Below are positions 1 through 10,034 of a stretch of DNA of 56,643 nucleotides, piece by piece. The notes under the pieces are model-generated. The model was not told where the DNA came from and did not search any database. It was given only the letters and a program-made list of their open reading frames with translations. Where the stretch lies: positions 1 to 56,643 of the forward strand of contig SKYA01000079.1 in assembly GCA_007128135.1 (NCBI GenBank), in the 5' to 3' direction. Origin of the DNA: Paracoccaceae bacterium (lineage in GTDB: Bacteria > Pseudomonadota > Alphaproteobacteria > Rhodobacterales > Rhodobacteraceae). The position numbers were made by a program, and so were the translations under genes. Every line of letters begins with the position of its first letter. The stretch's first letter is position 1.

Positions 1-134
1 AGCGCGCGTGTGCGGTCGTGCCCGCCGCCCAGACCGTCGGCGCAGTCGGCCAGACCGTCCCAGTGCAGCCCGCCCGTGATCCAGGCAGCGGCTCCCATGG
101 CGATCAGCGCCGCAAGCAGCGCAGACGTGACTTA
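1..134 (-). pseudogene. cobS: cobS fragment (adenosylcobinamide-GDP ribazoletransferase), 5'-truncated and cut by the window edge
   Basis: Read on the minus strand, positions 122 to 1 encode a hydrophobic stretch followed by [18 protein letters not shown], the metal-binding signature of CobS, the membrane enzyme that joins adenosylcobinamide-GDP and alpha-ribazole in the last steps of cobalamin synthesis. In intact CobS this signature lies roughly 50 to 60 residues from the N-terminus. Here an in-frame TAA at 134-132 stops the frame about 24 codons upstream of it, and no frame of 135-300 resembles the missing N-terminus. The first ATG (98-96) would leave only about 11 residues before the motif. 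I read this as a gene broken at its 5' end. The rest lies beyond the left edge, so I cannot tell whether the 3' part is intact or whether a second cobS copy exists. Confidence 0.6.
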
Positions 135-689
135 ACAGCTGTCAAGTTGAATCCTGACAGCCATGCGGTGGTCGAGGGGGAAAGGACTGTCGGGTTCAGG
201 GGGAAGGAAATGAGATCGGGAGAGTGGCTTGTGACGCCTGTAGCTGAACAGATCTGATGGCGAAGGCAGCCCGGTACGCCAACGTGCCTCTATCCCAGGA
301 AATCACTTGAGACGGTCCCAAACTTGCGTTTCCTCATGCCCGAGGTCCCGGTCAAGGAACCCTGCCAGAACATCGCATGCTGCGGCCACAGGTTTCATGG
401 GCTGTCGTTTCCGCTTGGGCAGATGCGGCTGGCAGGGATCGCACTGAACCCCTGCATAGCGCCGATGCCGGGTGAGAGACCAGCGTCCGGGAAGGCTCAC
501 TTTCAGAGAAGATGCAGCGCAGGAAAATCTCCTCCGGCGACGCTCGCAACCACGCGCTCCTGTTCCGGAAAAGATGCCCCAAGGTCTTCATGACAGCCAA
601 TGCGCCAGGTGCCAACGTCTTGTTCTGGAAGTGAATGCCAGTTTGCCTGAAGCTTGGTGAAAAACCCTCTGGTGATCCCTCAGGCGACA
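135..689. other. Stretch without a recognisable gene
   Basis: About 550 bp between the cobS remnant and the Lrp-type gene. Short open frames exist on both strands (for example 352-705 minus and 324-593 plus). None has a convincing ribosome binding site, a known motif or a family resemblance, and they overlap one another. A 7-bp inverted repeat (GCTGTCA at 138-144, TGACAGC at 155-161) lies next to the cobS break. The region may be decayed DNA left by the event that truncated cobS, but I see no transposase or clear insertion-sequence end. Confidence 0.4.
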
Positions 690-1151
690 TCAATTCACCG
701 GGCACACTGTGCCATTCTTGATCTCGCGCAGAACGACATTTGTCTGCGCACTCTGGACCGCCGGAAGCCGGAACAGGAACGTCTCGAGGAAGTGATTATA
801 CGCTGAAATGTCTTTGCAAAGAACACGCAAGTGATAATCGGCCTGACCTGTGGTGGCGAAGCAATCCATGACTTCATCCCGGCCTTCAACTGCGCGGATG
901 AATTCGAGCAGACGCGCTGGGTCGTGCCTCGTCAAATGGACATGGACAATCGCCTGAAACCCGAGCCCGAGTTGCGCTGGATCGACTCGTGCACCATAGC
1001 CAAGGATGATCCCGGCCTCTTCAAAAACGCGGATACGTCGCCAGCAAGCCGAAGTGGACATGCCAACCTGCTCGGCGAGCGCAGCTGTCGCAACGCGATT
1101 ATCCAGTTGCAGCAGGCGCAACAATTGAAGGTCCCGATCATCAAGCTGCAT
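690..1151 (-). CDS. Lrp/AsnC family transcriptional regulator
   Basis: Protein of 153 residues with the two-part Lrp/AsnC architecture. An N-terminal helix-turn-helix (residues about 5 to 55: DRDLQLLRLLQLDNRVATAA, then a recognition helix with STSACWRRI) is followed by a C-terminal RAM effector domain (about 65 to 145, ending FRLPAVQSAQTNVVLREIK). Such regulators sense amino acids or their 2-oxo acids. It is divergent from the indolepyruvate ferredoxin oxidoreductase gene with 132 bp between the two starts, the usual arrangement of a local regulator and its target. The inference is control of aromatic amino acid or aryl-pyruvate oxidation. ATG is at 1151 with a weak GGA upstream. The effector is not known from sequence. 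Confidence 0.88.
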   Translation of the reverse strand: MQLDDRDLQLLRLLQLDNRVATAALAEQVGMSTSACWRRIRVFEEAGIILGYGARVDPAQLGLGFQAIVHVHLTRHDPARLLEFIRAVEGRDEVMDCFATTGQADYHLRVLCKDISAYNHFLETFLFRLPAVQSAQTNVVLREIKNGTVCPVN

Positions 1152-1213
1152 TGGCGTTCCATTTCACTTTATGACTATTTGGCGACAAGAAGTACCATCA
1201 ATAACCCGCATAT

Positions 1214-1225
1214 CCAGATTTCTGG
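1214..1225. promoter_or_regulatory. Possible Lrp-type operator between the divergent regulator and oxidoreductase genes
   Basis: CCAGATTTCTGG has 5-bp inverted arms around a 2-bp centre and lies 58 bp before the oxidoreductase start. A second, looser copy of the half-sites (CAGAA...TTCTGG) follows at once, as is common for Lrp proteins, which bind several phased sites. Assignment to the adjacent regulator rests on position only. Confidence 0.35.
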
Positions 1226-1283
1226 TCAGAATTTCCTTCTGGGCCGTGCTATTTTTTCTCCATGGATGCAAAAGGGTGCCCCG

Positions 1284-4200
1284 ATGACCGACCAAAGCCA
1301 TGCTTTCGAGCCTTATTCCCTGTCCGACCGTTACACGCGCGAACGGGGGCGCGTGTTCCTGACCGGTACGCAGGCACTTGTCCGCCTTCTCCTCGATCAG
1401 GCACGGCGCGACCGTGCTGCGGGGCTGAACACCGGCGGCTTTGTCTCGGGCTATCGCGGCTCGCCGCTCGGAGCCATCGACAAGGAACTCTGGAGCGCGG
1501 GGGAACTGATCACCGAGAACCGTATCACTTTCATGCCGGCAGTGAATGAGGATCTTGGCGCAACAGCGGTATTGGGTGCGCAACAGGCAAGCCTGGACCC
1601 GGATTGTGCCTATGAGGGCGTTTTTTCCATGTGGTATGGAAAGGGGCCCGGAGTCGACCGGTCGGGCGACGCACTGCGCCACGGCAACGCCTATGGCTCT
1701 GCACCCAAGGGCGGCGTACTGGTGGTCGCGGGCGATGACCATGGCTGTGTGTCGTCCTCTATGCCGCACCAGTCGGACGTGGCTTTCATGAGCTGGTTCA
1801 TGCCGACTCTGAACCCCGCGAGCGTCGGCGAGTATCTGGAGTTTGGCGAATATGGCTATGCGCTGTCACGCTATTCGGGAACCTGGGTCGGCTTCAAGGC
1901 CATCTCCGAGACAGTTGAGTCCGGACAGTCAGTAGACTTGCCCGAAGCCCGTGTTTTTGTTCTGCCCGAGATCGACCTTCCCCCCGGTGGCCTGCATGTC
2001 CGCGCGACCGACCTGCCCAGCCCGCAGATCGAGACCCGGATCGGTCACAAGCTGCGCGCGGTCGAGGCCTTTGTCGAGGCCAACCCCATCGACCGGCGCA
2101 TCTACGATCTGCCCGAAGCGACATTCGGCATCGTCACGACGGGCAAGGGCCATCTGGACACGATGGAAGCGATGCGCCTGCTGGGGCTTGACGCTGCCGC
2201 CTGTCGCCGCCTTGGTATCGACATCTACAAGGTCGGCATGGTCTGGCCACTCGCCCGGCGTGCCGCTCTCGACTTCGTGCGCGGCAAGCGCGAGGTGCTG
2301 GTGATCGAGGAAAAGCGCGGGATCATCGAGAGCCAGTTCAAGGAGTATTTCTATGACTGGCCGGGTGACAAGCCGGAGAAGATGGTTGGCAAGCATGACG
2401 CCGCCGCCACCCGCGATCTGGTGCCATGGACGGGAGAGTTGTCGCCGCTGCAACTGGTGCCGATCCTGGCCGAGCGGCTGGATCGTCATTTCCCTGGCGA
2501 AAACCTGCCTGCCAGGGCCAGCGTCCTGACCGACCGGCCACCGATCTTGCTGAATGTGGAAGGCGCGAAGCGCACGCCCTATTTCTGCTCGGGCTGTCCG
2601 CACAATACATCGACCAAACTGCCCGAAGGCAGCAAGGCCGCAAGCGGCATCGGTTGTCATGTCATGGCAAGCTGGATGAACCGCAAGACTGTCGGTTTCG
2701 CCCAGATGGGGGGTGAGGGGGTGCCGATCACCGTGGCGCAGAAGTTCAACGGCGGCAAGCACATGTTCCAGAACATGGGGGAAGGCACCTGGTATCACTC
2801 AGGTTCGCTGGCTGTTCGACAAGCCGTGGCAGCAGGCGCGAATATCACTTTCAAGATTCTCTACAATGATGCAGTTGCAATGACAGGCGGCCAGCCTGTT
2901 GATGGGCCTATCAGCGTGCAGAACATCGCGCTGTCCTGTCGCGCCGAGGGGGTGGAGCGGATCGCTCTGGTGTCGGATGCGCCAGAAAAGTTCAACCGCC
3001 GAGATTTCCCAGAAGGAACGACCATCCACGCCCGCCCCTTTCTGGATGCCGTGCAGCGCGAATTGCGCGAGCTTCCGGGCGTCACGGTGCTGATTTACGA
3101 GCAGACCTGCGCCACCGAGAAGCGCCGCCGACGCAAGCGCGGCCTTTCCGAAGACCCCAAGCGGTTCGTGATGATAAATCCGCTTGTTTGCGAGGGCTGC
3201 GGCGATTGCTCGGTCGAGAGCAACTGCCTGTCTGTCGAGCCGATCGAAACGCCATTTGGTCGCAAGCGCAAGATCAACTTGTCGTCCTGCAACAAGGATT
3301 TCTCTTGCCTGAACGGGTTTTGTCCCAGTTTCGTGACGCTGGAAGGCGCAGTGCGGCGCAAGAAGAGCGGCGAGGAGTTTGATCTCGCGGGGGCCATGGC
3401 GGGTATTTCGTTACCCGAACTTCCAGTGCTCGACCGGCCCTACGACCTGCTTGTGACAGGTGTGGGCGGGACCGGGGTCGTGACCTTGGGCGCGTTGATA
3501 ACGATGGCCGCGCATCTGGAAGGGAAGGGGGCCTCGGTTCTTGATTTCACCGGCTTCGCGCAGAAATTCGGTACGGTGCTGAGCTACATCCGACTTGGCG
3601 TACGGCCCGAGGACATCCATCAGGTGCGTATAGACCGGGGTGCGGCCGATGCGGTGATTGGCTGCGATGCGGTGGTCTCCTCTGCAACTGCGGCTTCGCA
3701 GCATTACCGGGCCGGCACGCGAATGGTGCTGAACCATGCCGAGATGCCGACAGGCGATCTGGTTCTGAATCGCGATGCCGATCTGCGGCTTGCCGCGCGA
3801 GAGAAGGTCATCGCGCAGGCCGTCGGGGCCGAAAACCTGTGGGGTTTTGATGCGAACCGCCTTTCCGAGCGGCTGATGGGAGATGCAGTCTTTGCCAATG
3901 TGATGATGCTGGGCTTTGCCTGGCAGAAGGGTCTGGTGCCGGTAAGTGAGCTTGCCTTGCGCGAGGCTATCATGCTCAACGCAACTTCGGTCGAGCGTAA
4001 CCACCGAGCTTTTGCTATAGGGCGGCTGATGGCGGCGTATCCCGAACGCCTGCCGCAAGAGCAACCCGAGAAGATGCCCGAGACCCTGGAGGAGGTCATC
4101 GAGCATCGTGCGGCTTTCCTGACCGACTATAAGGACGCAGCCTATGCGGCGCGCTATCGTGACCGGCTGGCGCAATTCCGTGAATCGCTTCCTGCTGCTC

Positions 4201-4718
4201 TGGCAGAAGAGTTAACCATGATTGCGGCCAGAGCACTCTTCCGGCTGATGGCCTGCAAGGATGAATACGAGGTTGCCCGTTTACATGTCCAGACCGGGTT
4301 CGCGCAACAGATAGAGGCCGAGTTCGAACCAGGTTTCCGTGTGAACTATCACATGGCGCCCCCGCTGCTGTCATGGCGCAGGGATGCCAGGGGGCGCCCG
4401 CTCAAGCGCAGTTTCGGGTCATGGATGACGCCGCTGATGCACGGGCTGGCCGCAATGCGCCGGATCCGCGGCACGATACTGGACCCGTTCCGATACAGCC
4501 ATGACCGGCGGGAGGAGCGTGCGCTGATTGTGTGGTATGAGAACATCCTGACCCGGCTTGGTCCGCTGACCAGCACCGAAACGGCCAAGCAGGCGCGCGC
4601 GATCCTGTCGTCGGCGCTGGAATTCCGGGGTTATGGTCCGGTTAAATCGGCAGCCATTGCCAAAGGCCAGCCCGAGGCAGACCGGATGCTTGCGGAACTG
4701 GCGCGCATGCAGGGCTAG
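1284..4718 (+). CDS. Indolepyruvate ferredoxin oxidoreductase, fused alpha/gamma type
   Basis: Cytoplasmic enzyme of 1144 residues that oxidatively decarboxylates aryl-pyruvates (indolepyruvate, phenylpyruvate) to aryl-acetyl-CoA, passing electrons to ferredoxin. Domains in order: pyrimidine-binding domain (about 20 to 400), thiamine-diphosphate domain with FCSGCPHN near residue 434, SGIGCHVMASW and NDAVAMTGGQ, a cysteine-rich Fe-S segment near 635 to 680 (CEGCGDCSVESNC then SSCNKDFSCLNGFC), and the gamma domain beginning GVGGTGVVTLGA near 725. A long C-terminal region follows, as in the proteobacterial single-chain enzymes. The frame stays open back to 831, but I chose ATG 1284 because AAAGGG precedes it at proper spacing and the upstream part lies across the divergent Lrp gene. 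An alternative ATG is at 1266. The gene is probably controlled by the neighbouring Lrp-type protein. Confidence 0.9.
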   Translation: MTDQSHAFEPYSLSDRYTRERGRVFLTGTQALVRLLLDQARRDRAAGLNTGGFVSGYRGSPLGAIDKELWSAGELITENRITFMPAVNEDLGATAVLGAQQASLDPDCAYEGVFSMWYGKGPGVDRSGDALRHGNAYGSAPKGGVLVVAGDDHGCVSSSMPHQSDVAFMSWFMPTLNPASVGEYLEFGEYGYALSRYSGTWVGFKAISETVESGQSVDLPEARVFVLPEIDLPPGGLHVRATDLPSPQIETRIGHKLRAVEAFVEANPIDRRIYDLPEATFGIVTTGKGHLDTMEAMRLLGLDAAACRRLGIDIYKVGMVWPLARRAALDFVRGKREVLVIEEKRGIIESQFKEYFYDWPGDKPEKMVGKHDAAATRDLVPWTGELSPLQLVPILAERLDRHFPGENLPARASVLTDRPPILLNVEGAKRTPYFCSGCPHNTSTKLPEGSKAASGIGCHVMASWMNRKTVGFAQMGGEGVPITVAQKFNGGKHMFQNMGEGTWYHSGSLAVRQAVAAGANITFKILYNDAVAMTGGQPVDGPISVQNIALSCRAEGVERIALVSDAPEKFNRRDFPEGTTIHARPFLDAVQRELRELPGVTVLIYEQTCATEKRRRRKRGLSEDPKRFVMINPLVCEGCGDCSVESNCLSVEPIETPFGRKRKINLSSCNKDFSCLNGFCPSFVTLEGAVRRKKSGEEFDLAGAMAGISLPELPVLDRPYDLLVTGVGGTGVVTLGALITMAAHLEGKGASVLDFTGFAQKFGTVLSYIRLGVRPEDIHQVRIDRGAADAVIGCDAVVSSATAASQHYRAGTRMVLNHAEMPTGDLVLNRDADLRLAAREKVIAQAVGAENLWGFDANRLSERLMGDAVFANVMMLGFAWQKGLVPVSELALREAIMLNATSVERNHRAFAIGRLMAAYPERLPQEQPEKMPETLEEVIEHRAAFLTDYKDAAYAARYRDRLAQFRESLPAALAEELTMIAARALFRLMACKDEYEVARLHVQTGFAQQIEAEFEPGFRVNYHMAPPLLSWRRDARGRPLKRSFGSWMTPLMHGLAAMRRIRGTILDPFRYSHDRREERALIVWYENILTRLGPLTSTETAKQARAILSSALEFRGYGPVKSAAIAKGQPEADRMLAELARMQG

Positions 4719-4773
4719 GTTGTCCGGCTGTGGCTGCGATGCGCGCGGACATATGGCCTTGCCGGTTTCTGCC

Positions 4774-6447
4774 TCAGTTCCCCAGAATTCCCGGCAGCCG
4801 CAGGCCGTGATCCTTCGCGCATTGCAGGGCGTCTTCATAGCCTGCGTCGGCGTGGCGCCACACGCCAGAGGCCGGGTCGTTCCACAGCACACGCTCCAGC
4901 CGCCTTGCGGCCTCTGGCGTGCCGTCGGCCACGATCACCACGCCTGCATGTTGCGAAAACCCCATGCCGACACCGCCCCCGTGATGCAGGCTGACCCATG
5001 TCGCCCCTGACGCCGTGTTCATCAGTGCATTCAGCAGCGGCCAGTCCGACACGGCGTCCGAGCCGTCGCGCATCGCCTCGGTCTCGCGGTTGGGGCTGGC
5101 AACCGAGCCGCTGTCGAGATGGTCGCGGCCAATCACGATAGGGGCTTTCAATTCGCCCGAAGCTACCATCTGGTTGAATTTCAGGCCCGCGCGGTGCCGG
5201 TCGCCCAGACCCAGCCAGCAGATTCGCGCGGGCAGGCCCTGAAAGGCGATGCGCTCGCGTGCCATGTCGAGCCAGCGGTGCAGATGGTCGTTGTCTGGAA
5301 ACAGCTCGCGCATGGCCTGATCTGTCTTGTAGATATCTTCCGGGTCGCCGGACAGCGCACACCAGCGGAACGGACCAATCCCCTTGCAGAACAGGGGCCT
5401 GATATAGGCGGGCACAAAACCGGGAAAGGCAAAGGCGTTTTCGAGCCCCTCCTCCTTGGCCACCTGACGGATGTTATTGCCGTAATCCAGCGTTGGCACA
5501 CCTGCATTCCAGAAATCGACCATCGCCGCGACATGGATTTTCATGCTCATGCGGGCGGCTCTTTCCACCGCCTTTGGGTCGCTTTCCTGTTTTTCGCGCC
5601 ATTCCGCCACGCTCCAGCCAAGCGGCAGGTAGCCATGCACCGGGTCATGCGCGCTGGTCTGGTCGGTCACGATGTCGGGGCGGATGCCACGCTTGAAAAT
5701 CTCGGGGAAAACCTCGGCGGCATTGCCGATCAGCGCCACGGATTTCGCCTCGCCTGCCTTTGTCCAGCGGGCGATCATGTCCAGCGCTTCATCAAGACTG
5801 TGAGTCTTGGCATCGCAATAGCGCGTGCGGATGCGGAAATCGGCGCGGGTTTCGTCGCATTCCACCGCCAGACAGCACGCGCTCGCCATGACTGCCGCCA
5901 AAGGCTGCGCGCCGCCCATGCCGCCAAGTCCGCCCGTCAGAATCCAGCGCCCCCTGAGCGAGCCATCATAATGCTGGCGGCCTGCCTCTGCAAAAGTCTC
6001 ATAGGTGCCCTGAACAATGCCCTGCGTGCCAATATAGATCCACGATCCTGCGGTCATCTGGCCATACATCATCAGGCCACGCCGATCGAGTTCGTTGAAA
6101 TGCGCCCATGTCGCCCAATGCGGCACAAGGTTGGAATTGGCGATCAGCACACGCGGGGCGTCCGGGTGCGTGCGGATGATGGCAATGGGTTTGCCTGATT
6201 GCACGATAAGTGTCTCGTCATCCTCAAGGTCTTTCAACCCGGCCACGATGCGGTCGAAATCGTCCCAGGTACGCGCTGCGCGACCGATCCCGCCATACAC
6301 CACCAGTTCATGCGGGTTCTCGGCCACATCGGGATGCAGGTTGTTCATCAGCATCCGCATCGCAGCCTCGGTCAGCCAGCTCTTGGCGGTGATCTCGGTG
6401 CCGGTGGGCGGGTAGATGTCGCGCAGGTTGTGGCGGGGGTTGGTCAT
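4774..6447 (-). CDS. hutU: Urocanate hydratase
   Basis: Full-length urocanase of 557 residues, second enzyme of histidine degradation, converting urocanate to imidazolonepropionate in the cytoplasm with tightly bound NAD+ as electrophile. The NAD-binding glycine-rich segment [13 protein letters not shown] and the family signature [19 protein letters not shown] are present; the Cys in ARICW corresponds to the conserved active-site cysteine. The C-terminal [17 protein letters not shown] block is also intact. It is the last gene of the leftward hut operon, and its ATG overlaps the end of hutG by 4 bp, so translation is probably coupled. Confidence 0.97.
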   Translation of the reverse strand: MTNPRHNLRDIYPPTGTEITAKSWLTEAAMRMLMNNLHPDVAENPHELVVYGGIGRAARTWDDFDRIVAGLKDLEDDETLIVQSGKPIAIIRTHPDAPRVLIANSNLVPHWATWAHFNELDRRGLMMYGQMTAGSWIYIGTQGIVQGTYETFAEAGRQHYDGSLRGRWILTGGLGGMGGAQPLAAVMASACCLAVECDETRADFRIRTRYCDAKTHSLDEALDMIARWTKAGEAKSVALIGNAAEVFPEIFKRGIRPDIVTDQTSAHDPVHGYLPLGWSVAEWREKQESDPKAVERAARMSMKIHVAAMVDFWNAGVPTLDYGNNIRQVAKEEGLENAFAFPGFVPAYIRPLFCKGIGPFRWCALSGDPEDIYKTDQAMRELFPDNDHLHRWLDMARERIAFQGLPARICWLGLGDRHRAGLKFNQMVASGELKAPIVIGRDHLDSGSVASPNRETEAMRDGSDAVSDWPLLNALMNTASGATWVSLHHGGGVGMGFSQHAGVVIVADGTPEAARRLERVLWNDPASGVWRHADAGYEDALQCAKDHGLRLPGILGN

Positions 6448-7244
6448 GGCTGGCCTCTCAGGCTGGGGGCGAGGGTTTCGAGGGTTTCAAGAATCTCGCG
6501 CAGATGCGGGCGCAACCGGTCGGCCTTGGCAGGGTCGTAGGCAAAGGGCGGGGCCTCGGTCGTCAGATGGGTCGCTTGCGCAAGCTCCATCTGGACCGCG
6601 TGAACGCCGCGCGCAGGCTGGCCATAATGCCGCGTGCTCCAGCCGCCCCTGAAGCGGCCGTTGAGGACCGAGTCATAACCCTTGGCCTGCGCGCAGATCG
6701 CCGTCACAGCGGCCTCGATCTGCGGCGCGCAGGTGGTCCCGCCATTTGTGCCGATATTGAAATCGGGCAGGCGGCCCTCGAACAGAAACGGGATATGGCT
6801 GCGGATCGAATGGCAGTCATAGAGGATTGCGACCCCGTGGCGTTCGCGCACCCGCGACAGTTCCGACGCCAGCGCGGCGTGATAGGGGGCGTGGTAGTCC
6901 GCGCGGCGGGCTTCGATTTCCGACGGGTCAGGCGTGGCAGTCCAGATGGGGCTTCCATCGAAATCGGTCATCGGCACCAGCCCGGTCGTGTTCTGCCCCG
7001 GATAGAGGCTTTCGCCAGAAGGATCGCGATTGGCGTCGATCAGGTAGCGGTGAAAGGTGGCGCGCACTGTCGTGGCGCCGGGCAACAGCCCGTCATACAG
7101 CCGCTCGATATGCCAGTCCGTATCAGCCAGAATCTGCCCTCGCGTGGTCAGTCGGGCGAACACCTCATCGGGCAGCCATGTGCCGGTATGCGGGATGCCC
7201 AGCACCACCGGGCCATCGCCTCGTGTTACTTCGACCGGGGTCAT
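6444..7244 (-). CDS. hutG: N-formylglutamate deformylase (N-formylglutamate amidohydrolase)
   Basis: Protein of 266 residues of the N-formylglutamate amidohydrolase family, which hydrolyses N-formylglutamate to formate and glutamate, the last step of the five-step histidine route. Family landmarks: [13 protein letters not shown] near the N-terminus, [20 protein letters not shown] and the CHSIRS metal-site segment. Its presence together with hutF (this window) and the absence of a formiminoglutamase show that this organism goes through formylglutamate. ATG 7244 has GGAGG nine bases upstream. It overlaps hutH by 4 bp and hutU by 4 bp. Confidence 0.95.
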   Translation of the reverse strand: MTPVEVTRGDGPVVLGIPHTGTWLPDEVFARLTTRGQILADTDWHIERLYDGLLPGATTVRATFHRYLIDANRDPSGESLYPGQNTTGLVPMTDFDGSPIWTATPDPSEIEARRADYHAPYHAALASELSRVRERHGVAILYDCHSIRSHIPFLFEGRLPDFNIGTNGGTTCAPQIEAAVTAICAQAKGYDSVLNGRFRGGWSTRHYGQPARGVHAVQMELAQATHLTTEAPPFAYDPAKADRLRPHLREILETLETLAPSLRGQP

Positions 7245-8779
7245 GGAGTGTCCTCCAGCAGGCTTTCGACATTGCAGGCCGCCGCGACATGCCCGGCGCT
7301 GACAAGTGTGGCTGCGCGGGTCAGATCGTTGGCCATGTAGCGATCCGCGCCCAAGGCAGGCACCCTGTCGCGGGTGATCTGCATAAGGCGTTGCAAGACA
7401 GGCGAGGTTGCCAGCGGTGCACGGAACTCCACCCCCTGCGCGGCACAGAGCAGTTCAACCCCCAGAATCACGCTCAGATTGGCATTCATCCGCCCCAGCC
7501 GCCGCGCGCCATGGGCGGCCATCGAGACATGGTCTTCCTGATTGGCCGAGGTCGGGGTGGAATCGGTCGAGCAAGGATTTGCCAGATGCTTGTTCTCGCT
7601 CATCAGCGCGGCAGAAGTCACTTCGGCGATCATCAGCCCTGAATTCAGCCCAGGTTCGGGTGTCAGAAAGGGAGGCAGATCATGGCTCAGTGTCGGGTCC
7701 ACCATAAGTGCCACACGTCGCTGCGCAATCGCGCCGATCTCGGCCAGCGCCAGCGCGATCTGGTCGGCGGCAAAAGCCACGGGCTCGGCATGGAAATTCC
7801 CGCCCGAGACGATCTTGCCCGCATCCACCAGCACCAGTGGGTTGTCGGACACGGCATTGGCCTCGATTTCCAGCGTTCGGCCCGCAAAGCGCAGCAGATC
7901 CAGCGCCGCACCGGTCACTTGCGGCTGGCACCGGATGCAATAGGGGTCCTGGACGCGGGCATCGGCGTCGCGGTGGCTTTCGCGGATATCGGAGCCCGCC
8001 ATGATCGCGCGCATGGCGCGCGCTACGTCGATCTGTCCGCGGTGCCCGCGAAATTCATGCAATGCCGGTTCCAGCGGCGCGGTAGAGCCCATGATGGCAT
8101 CGGTGGACAGGCAGGACACGGCGATGGCGCTCTGCGCATTGCGCATGGCATCGAACCAGCCAGCCAGGGCGCAAGCGGTGGAAAACTGCGTGCCGTTTAT
8201 CAGTCCCAGCCCCTCTTTCGGGCCAAGCACTACGGGCGACAGTCCCGAACGCTCCAGCGCCTGTCCCGAGGGCATGCGCTGGCCTTCGAAAAAGGCCTCC
8301 CCCTCGCCGATTAGCGTCGCCGCCATATGTGCCAGCGGGGCCAGATCGCCCGATGCCCCGACCGAGCCTTGCGCGGGCACGACGGGGGTGACGCCATGCA
8401 CCAGCAGGTCTTGCAACAGTGACACCGTTTCCCAGCGCAAGCCGGAGGCCCCTCTGCCGACCGAGAGCAGTTTCAGCGCCATCATCAGCCGCGTGGTCTG
8501 AATCTCGATCGCCTCGCCCACGCCGCAGCAATGGCTGAGGATCAGGTTTCGCTGCAATTGTGCGGTGTCCTGCGGAGCAATGCGCACCGAGGCCAGCTTG
8601 CCAAAGCCGGTATTGACGCCATACACTGCTTCGTCGCCTGCAGACGCTTTCTCAACCATCCGGGCGGCGGCATCAATGGCGGGGCGGGCGGCGTGGGCGA
8701 TGCGCGCAGCGGAACCATTGCGCCAGATGTCTTCCAGTTGCGCCAGCGTCGTGAAGCCGGGGGTCAGGATGAGGGTCAC
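7241..8779 (-). CDS. hutH: Histidine ammonia-lyase
   Basis: Protein of 512 residues that deaminates L-histidine to urocanate, the committed step. The sequence [15 protein letters not shown] carries the Ala-Ser-Gly triad that cyclises to the MIO electrophile. Other conserved parts are [11 protein letters not shown] near residue 53, the NGTQFSTA segment, and the QEDHVSM stretch near the C-terminal third. GTG at 8779 is preferred as start: GGAGG lies just upstream (GGAGGAAAGCTGTG) and the GTGA overlaps the hutI stop, matching the overlaps elsewhere in the operon. No anomaly seen. Confidence 0.97.
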   Translation of the reverse strand: MTLILTPGFTTLAQLEDIWRNGSAARIAHAARPAIDAAARMVEKASAGDEAVYGVNTGFGKLASVRIAPQDTAQLQRNLILSHCCGVGEAIEIQTTRLMMALKLLSVGRGASGLRWETVSLLQDLLVHGVTPVVPAQGSVGASGDLAPLAHMAATLIGEGEAFFEGQRMPSGQALERSGLSPVVLGPKEGLGLINGTQFSTACALAGWFDAMRNAQSAIAVSCLSTDAIMGSTAPLEPALHEFRGHRGQIDVARAMRAIMAGSDIRESHRDADARVQDPYCIRCQPQVTGAALDLLRFAGRTLEIEANAVSDNPLVLVDAGKIVSGGNFHAEPVAFAADQIALALAEIGAIAQRRVALMVDPTLSHDLPPFLTPEPGLNSGLMIAEVTSAALMSENKHLANPCSTDSTPTSANQEDHVSMAAHGARRLGRMNANLSVILGVELLCAAQGVEFRAPLATSPVLQRLMQITRDRVPALGADRYMANDLTRAATLVSAGHVAAACNVESLLEDTP

Positions 8780-9963
8780 AGCTTTCCTCCGAAAACCCGT
8801 TTCCAGAGCGGGTTATAGCCAATTCGGTAAGTCAGTTCGGCGGGGTGTTCGACATCCCAGATTGCCAGATCAGCGCGCGCGCCCGCCCTTATGATGCCGC
8901 GGTCCGAAAGGCCAAGAGCGCGCGCCGCGTTGGACGTGACACCGGCAAGGCATTCTTCCGGCGTCATCTGAAACAGGGTCGCGCCCATATTCATGCTCAA
9001 TAGCAGCGAAGTCATGGGTGAAGAGCCGGGGTTGCAGTCCGTGGCGAGTGCCATCGGCACACCATGGCGGCGGAAGGCGTCGAGAGGTGGACGCCGGGTT
9101 TCGCGCAGCGTGTAGAAGGCACCGGGCAAGATGACCGCGACTGTTCCGGCCAGTGCCATCGCCATGGCATCCGCGTCATCGGCATATTCCAGGTGATCCG
9201 CCGACAGCGCTCCAAATTCGGCGGCCAGTTGCGCCCCGCCGAGCCTGGAGAGTTGTTCGGCGTGCAGTTTTACCGGCAGGCCCATGGCGTGTGCGCGCTC
9301 GAAGACGCGGCGGATCTGCGCTGGGCTGAAGGCAATCCCCTCGCAGAACCCGTCCACCGCATCAACCAGCCCTTCGGCCTGCGCCGCCTCGAGGGTTGGC
9401 AGACAGATGTCAGCAATATAGTCATCTGCATGCATGCCTGCGGGCACGGCATGTGCGCCAAGATAGCTGGTTTTCACCACGACATGCCGCAATTCGGCAA
9501 TCCGTCGTGCAGCGCGCAGCATCCGCAGTTCGGTCTCGCACTCCAGCCCGTAGCCGGATTTGATCTCCAGGGTGCAGACTCCTTCGGCGATCAGTGCATC
9601 GACGCGGGGCAGGGCAGAGCTGACCAGTTCTGCCTCCGAGGCCGCCCGGGTCTGTGCCACGGTCGCGACGATGCCGCCCCCCGCTTTTGCAATCTCTTCG
9701 TAACTTTTCCCCTGAAGGCGCATCTCGAATTCGCGCGCGCGATTTCCGCCATGGATGATATGGGTGTGACAATCCACCAGCCCGGGCGTGACCAGCCTGC
9801 CGCGCAGGTCAATGATGTCATCGGCGCGAAACTCCTCGGGCAGGGCCGCTGCGGGCCCCACCCAGGCGATTCGAGCACCCCGCAGGACCAAAGTGCCGCC
9901 CGAGATCATCCCATATCGCGCGGTGCCATCCATGGTCGCGAGATTTGCGTTTTCGAGGCGCAT
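8776..9963 (-). CDS. hutI: Imidazolonepropionase
   Basis: Amidohydrolase-superfamily metalloenzyme of 395 residues opening the imidazolone ring to give N-formimidoyl-glutamate. The first metal site is [11 protein letters not shown] (His-x-His), followed by [12 protein letters not shown] and, near the C-terminus, the [10 protein letters not shown] segment carrying the metal-binding Asp. It is the first gene of the leftward hut operon, expressed from the promoter at 9994-10022. The start ATG at 9963 follows AAGGTG. Length and motif order are normal for the family. Confidence 0.96.
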   Translation of the reverse strand: MRLENANLATMDGTARYGMISGGTLVLRGARIAWVGPAAALPEEFRADDIIDLRGRLVTPGLVDCHTHIIHGGNRAREFEMRLQGKSYEEIAKAGGGIVATVAQTRAASEAELVSSALPRVDALIAEGVCTLEIKSGYGLECETELRMLRAARRIAELRHVVVKTSYLGAHAVPAGMHADDYIADICLPTLEAAQAEGLVDAVDGFCEGIAFSPAQIRRVFERAHAMGLPVKLHAEQLSRLGGAQLAAEFGALSADHLEYADDADAMAMALAGTVAVILPGAFYTLRETRRPPLDAFRRHGVPMALATDCNPGSSPMTSLLLSMNMGATLFQMTPEECLAGVTSNAARALGLSDRGIIRAGARADLAIWDVEHPAELTYRIGYNPLWKRVFGGKL

Positions 9964-9993
9964 GTTTCACCTTGAACAGAATGAATTTGTTTT

Positions 9994-10022
9994 CTATAAG
10001 TATATACATAATATCAAGTCAA
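9994..10022 (-). promoter_or_regulatory. hutI promoter with HutC-like operator in the spacer
   Basis: On the minus strand a TTGACT -35 (10022-10017), a 17-bp spacer and a TTATAG -10 (9999-9994) lie 31 bp before hutI. The perfect palindrome GTATATAC (10000-10007), extended by one mismatched and two further paired positions, sits in the spacer against the -10. Pseudomonas and Brucella HutC sites are known to be built on TGTATATACA-like palindromes. HutC is encoded at 11393-12094, so repression relieved by urocanate is likely for both the leftward operon and the divergent hutF-hutC pair. Confidence 0.7.
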
Positions 10023-10034
10023 GATTGAATCTGC

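Noticed and set aside
18-257. Open frame of 79 codons on the plus strand
   Set aside because: It lies opposite the cobS remnant, whose motif is clear on the minus strand, and it has no family resemblance.
303-705. Several overlapping open frames on both strands between cobS remnant and the Lrp-type gene
   Set aside because: No ribosome binding sites, no motifs, and mutually exclusive frames. A decayed gene is possible but cannot be shown.
831-1283. N-terminal extension of the indolepyruvate ferredoxin oxidoreductase
   Set aside because: The extra 151 codons run antisense through the Lrp-type gene and the divergent promoter; family proteins start near ATG 1284.
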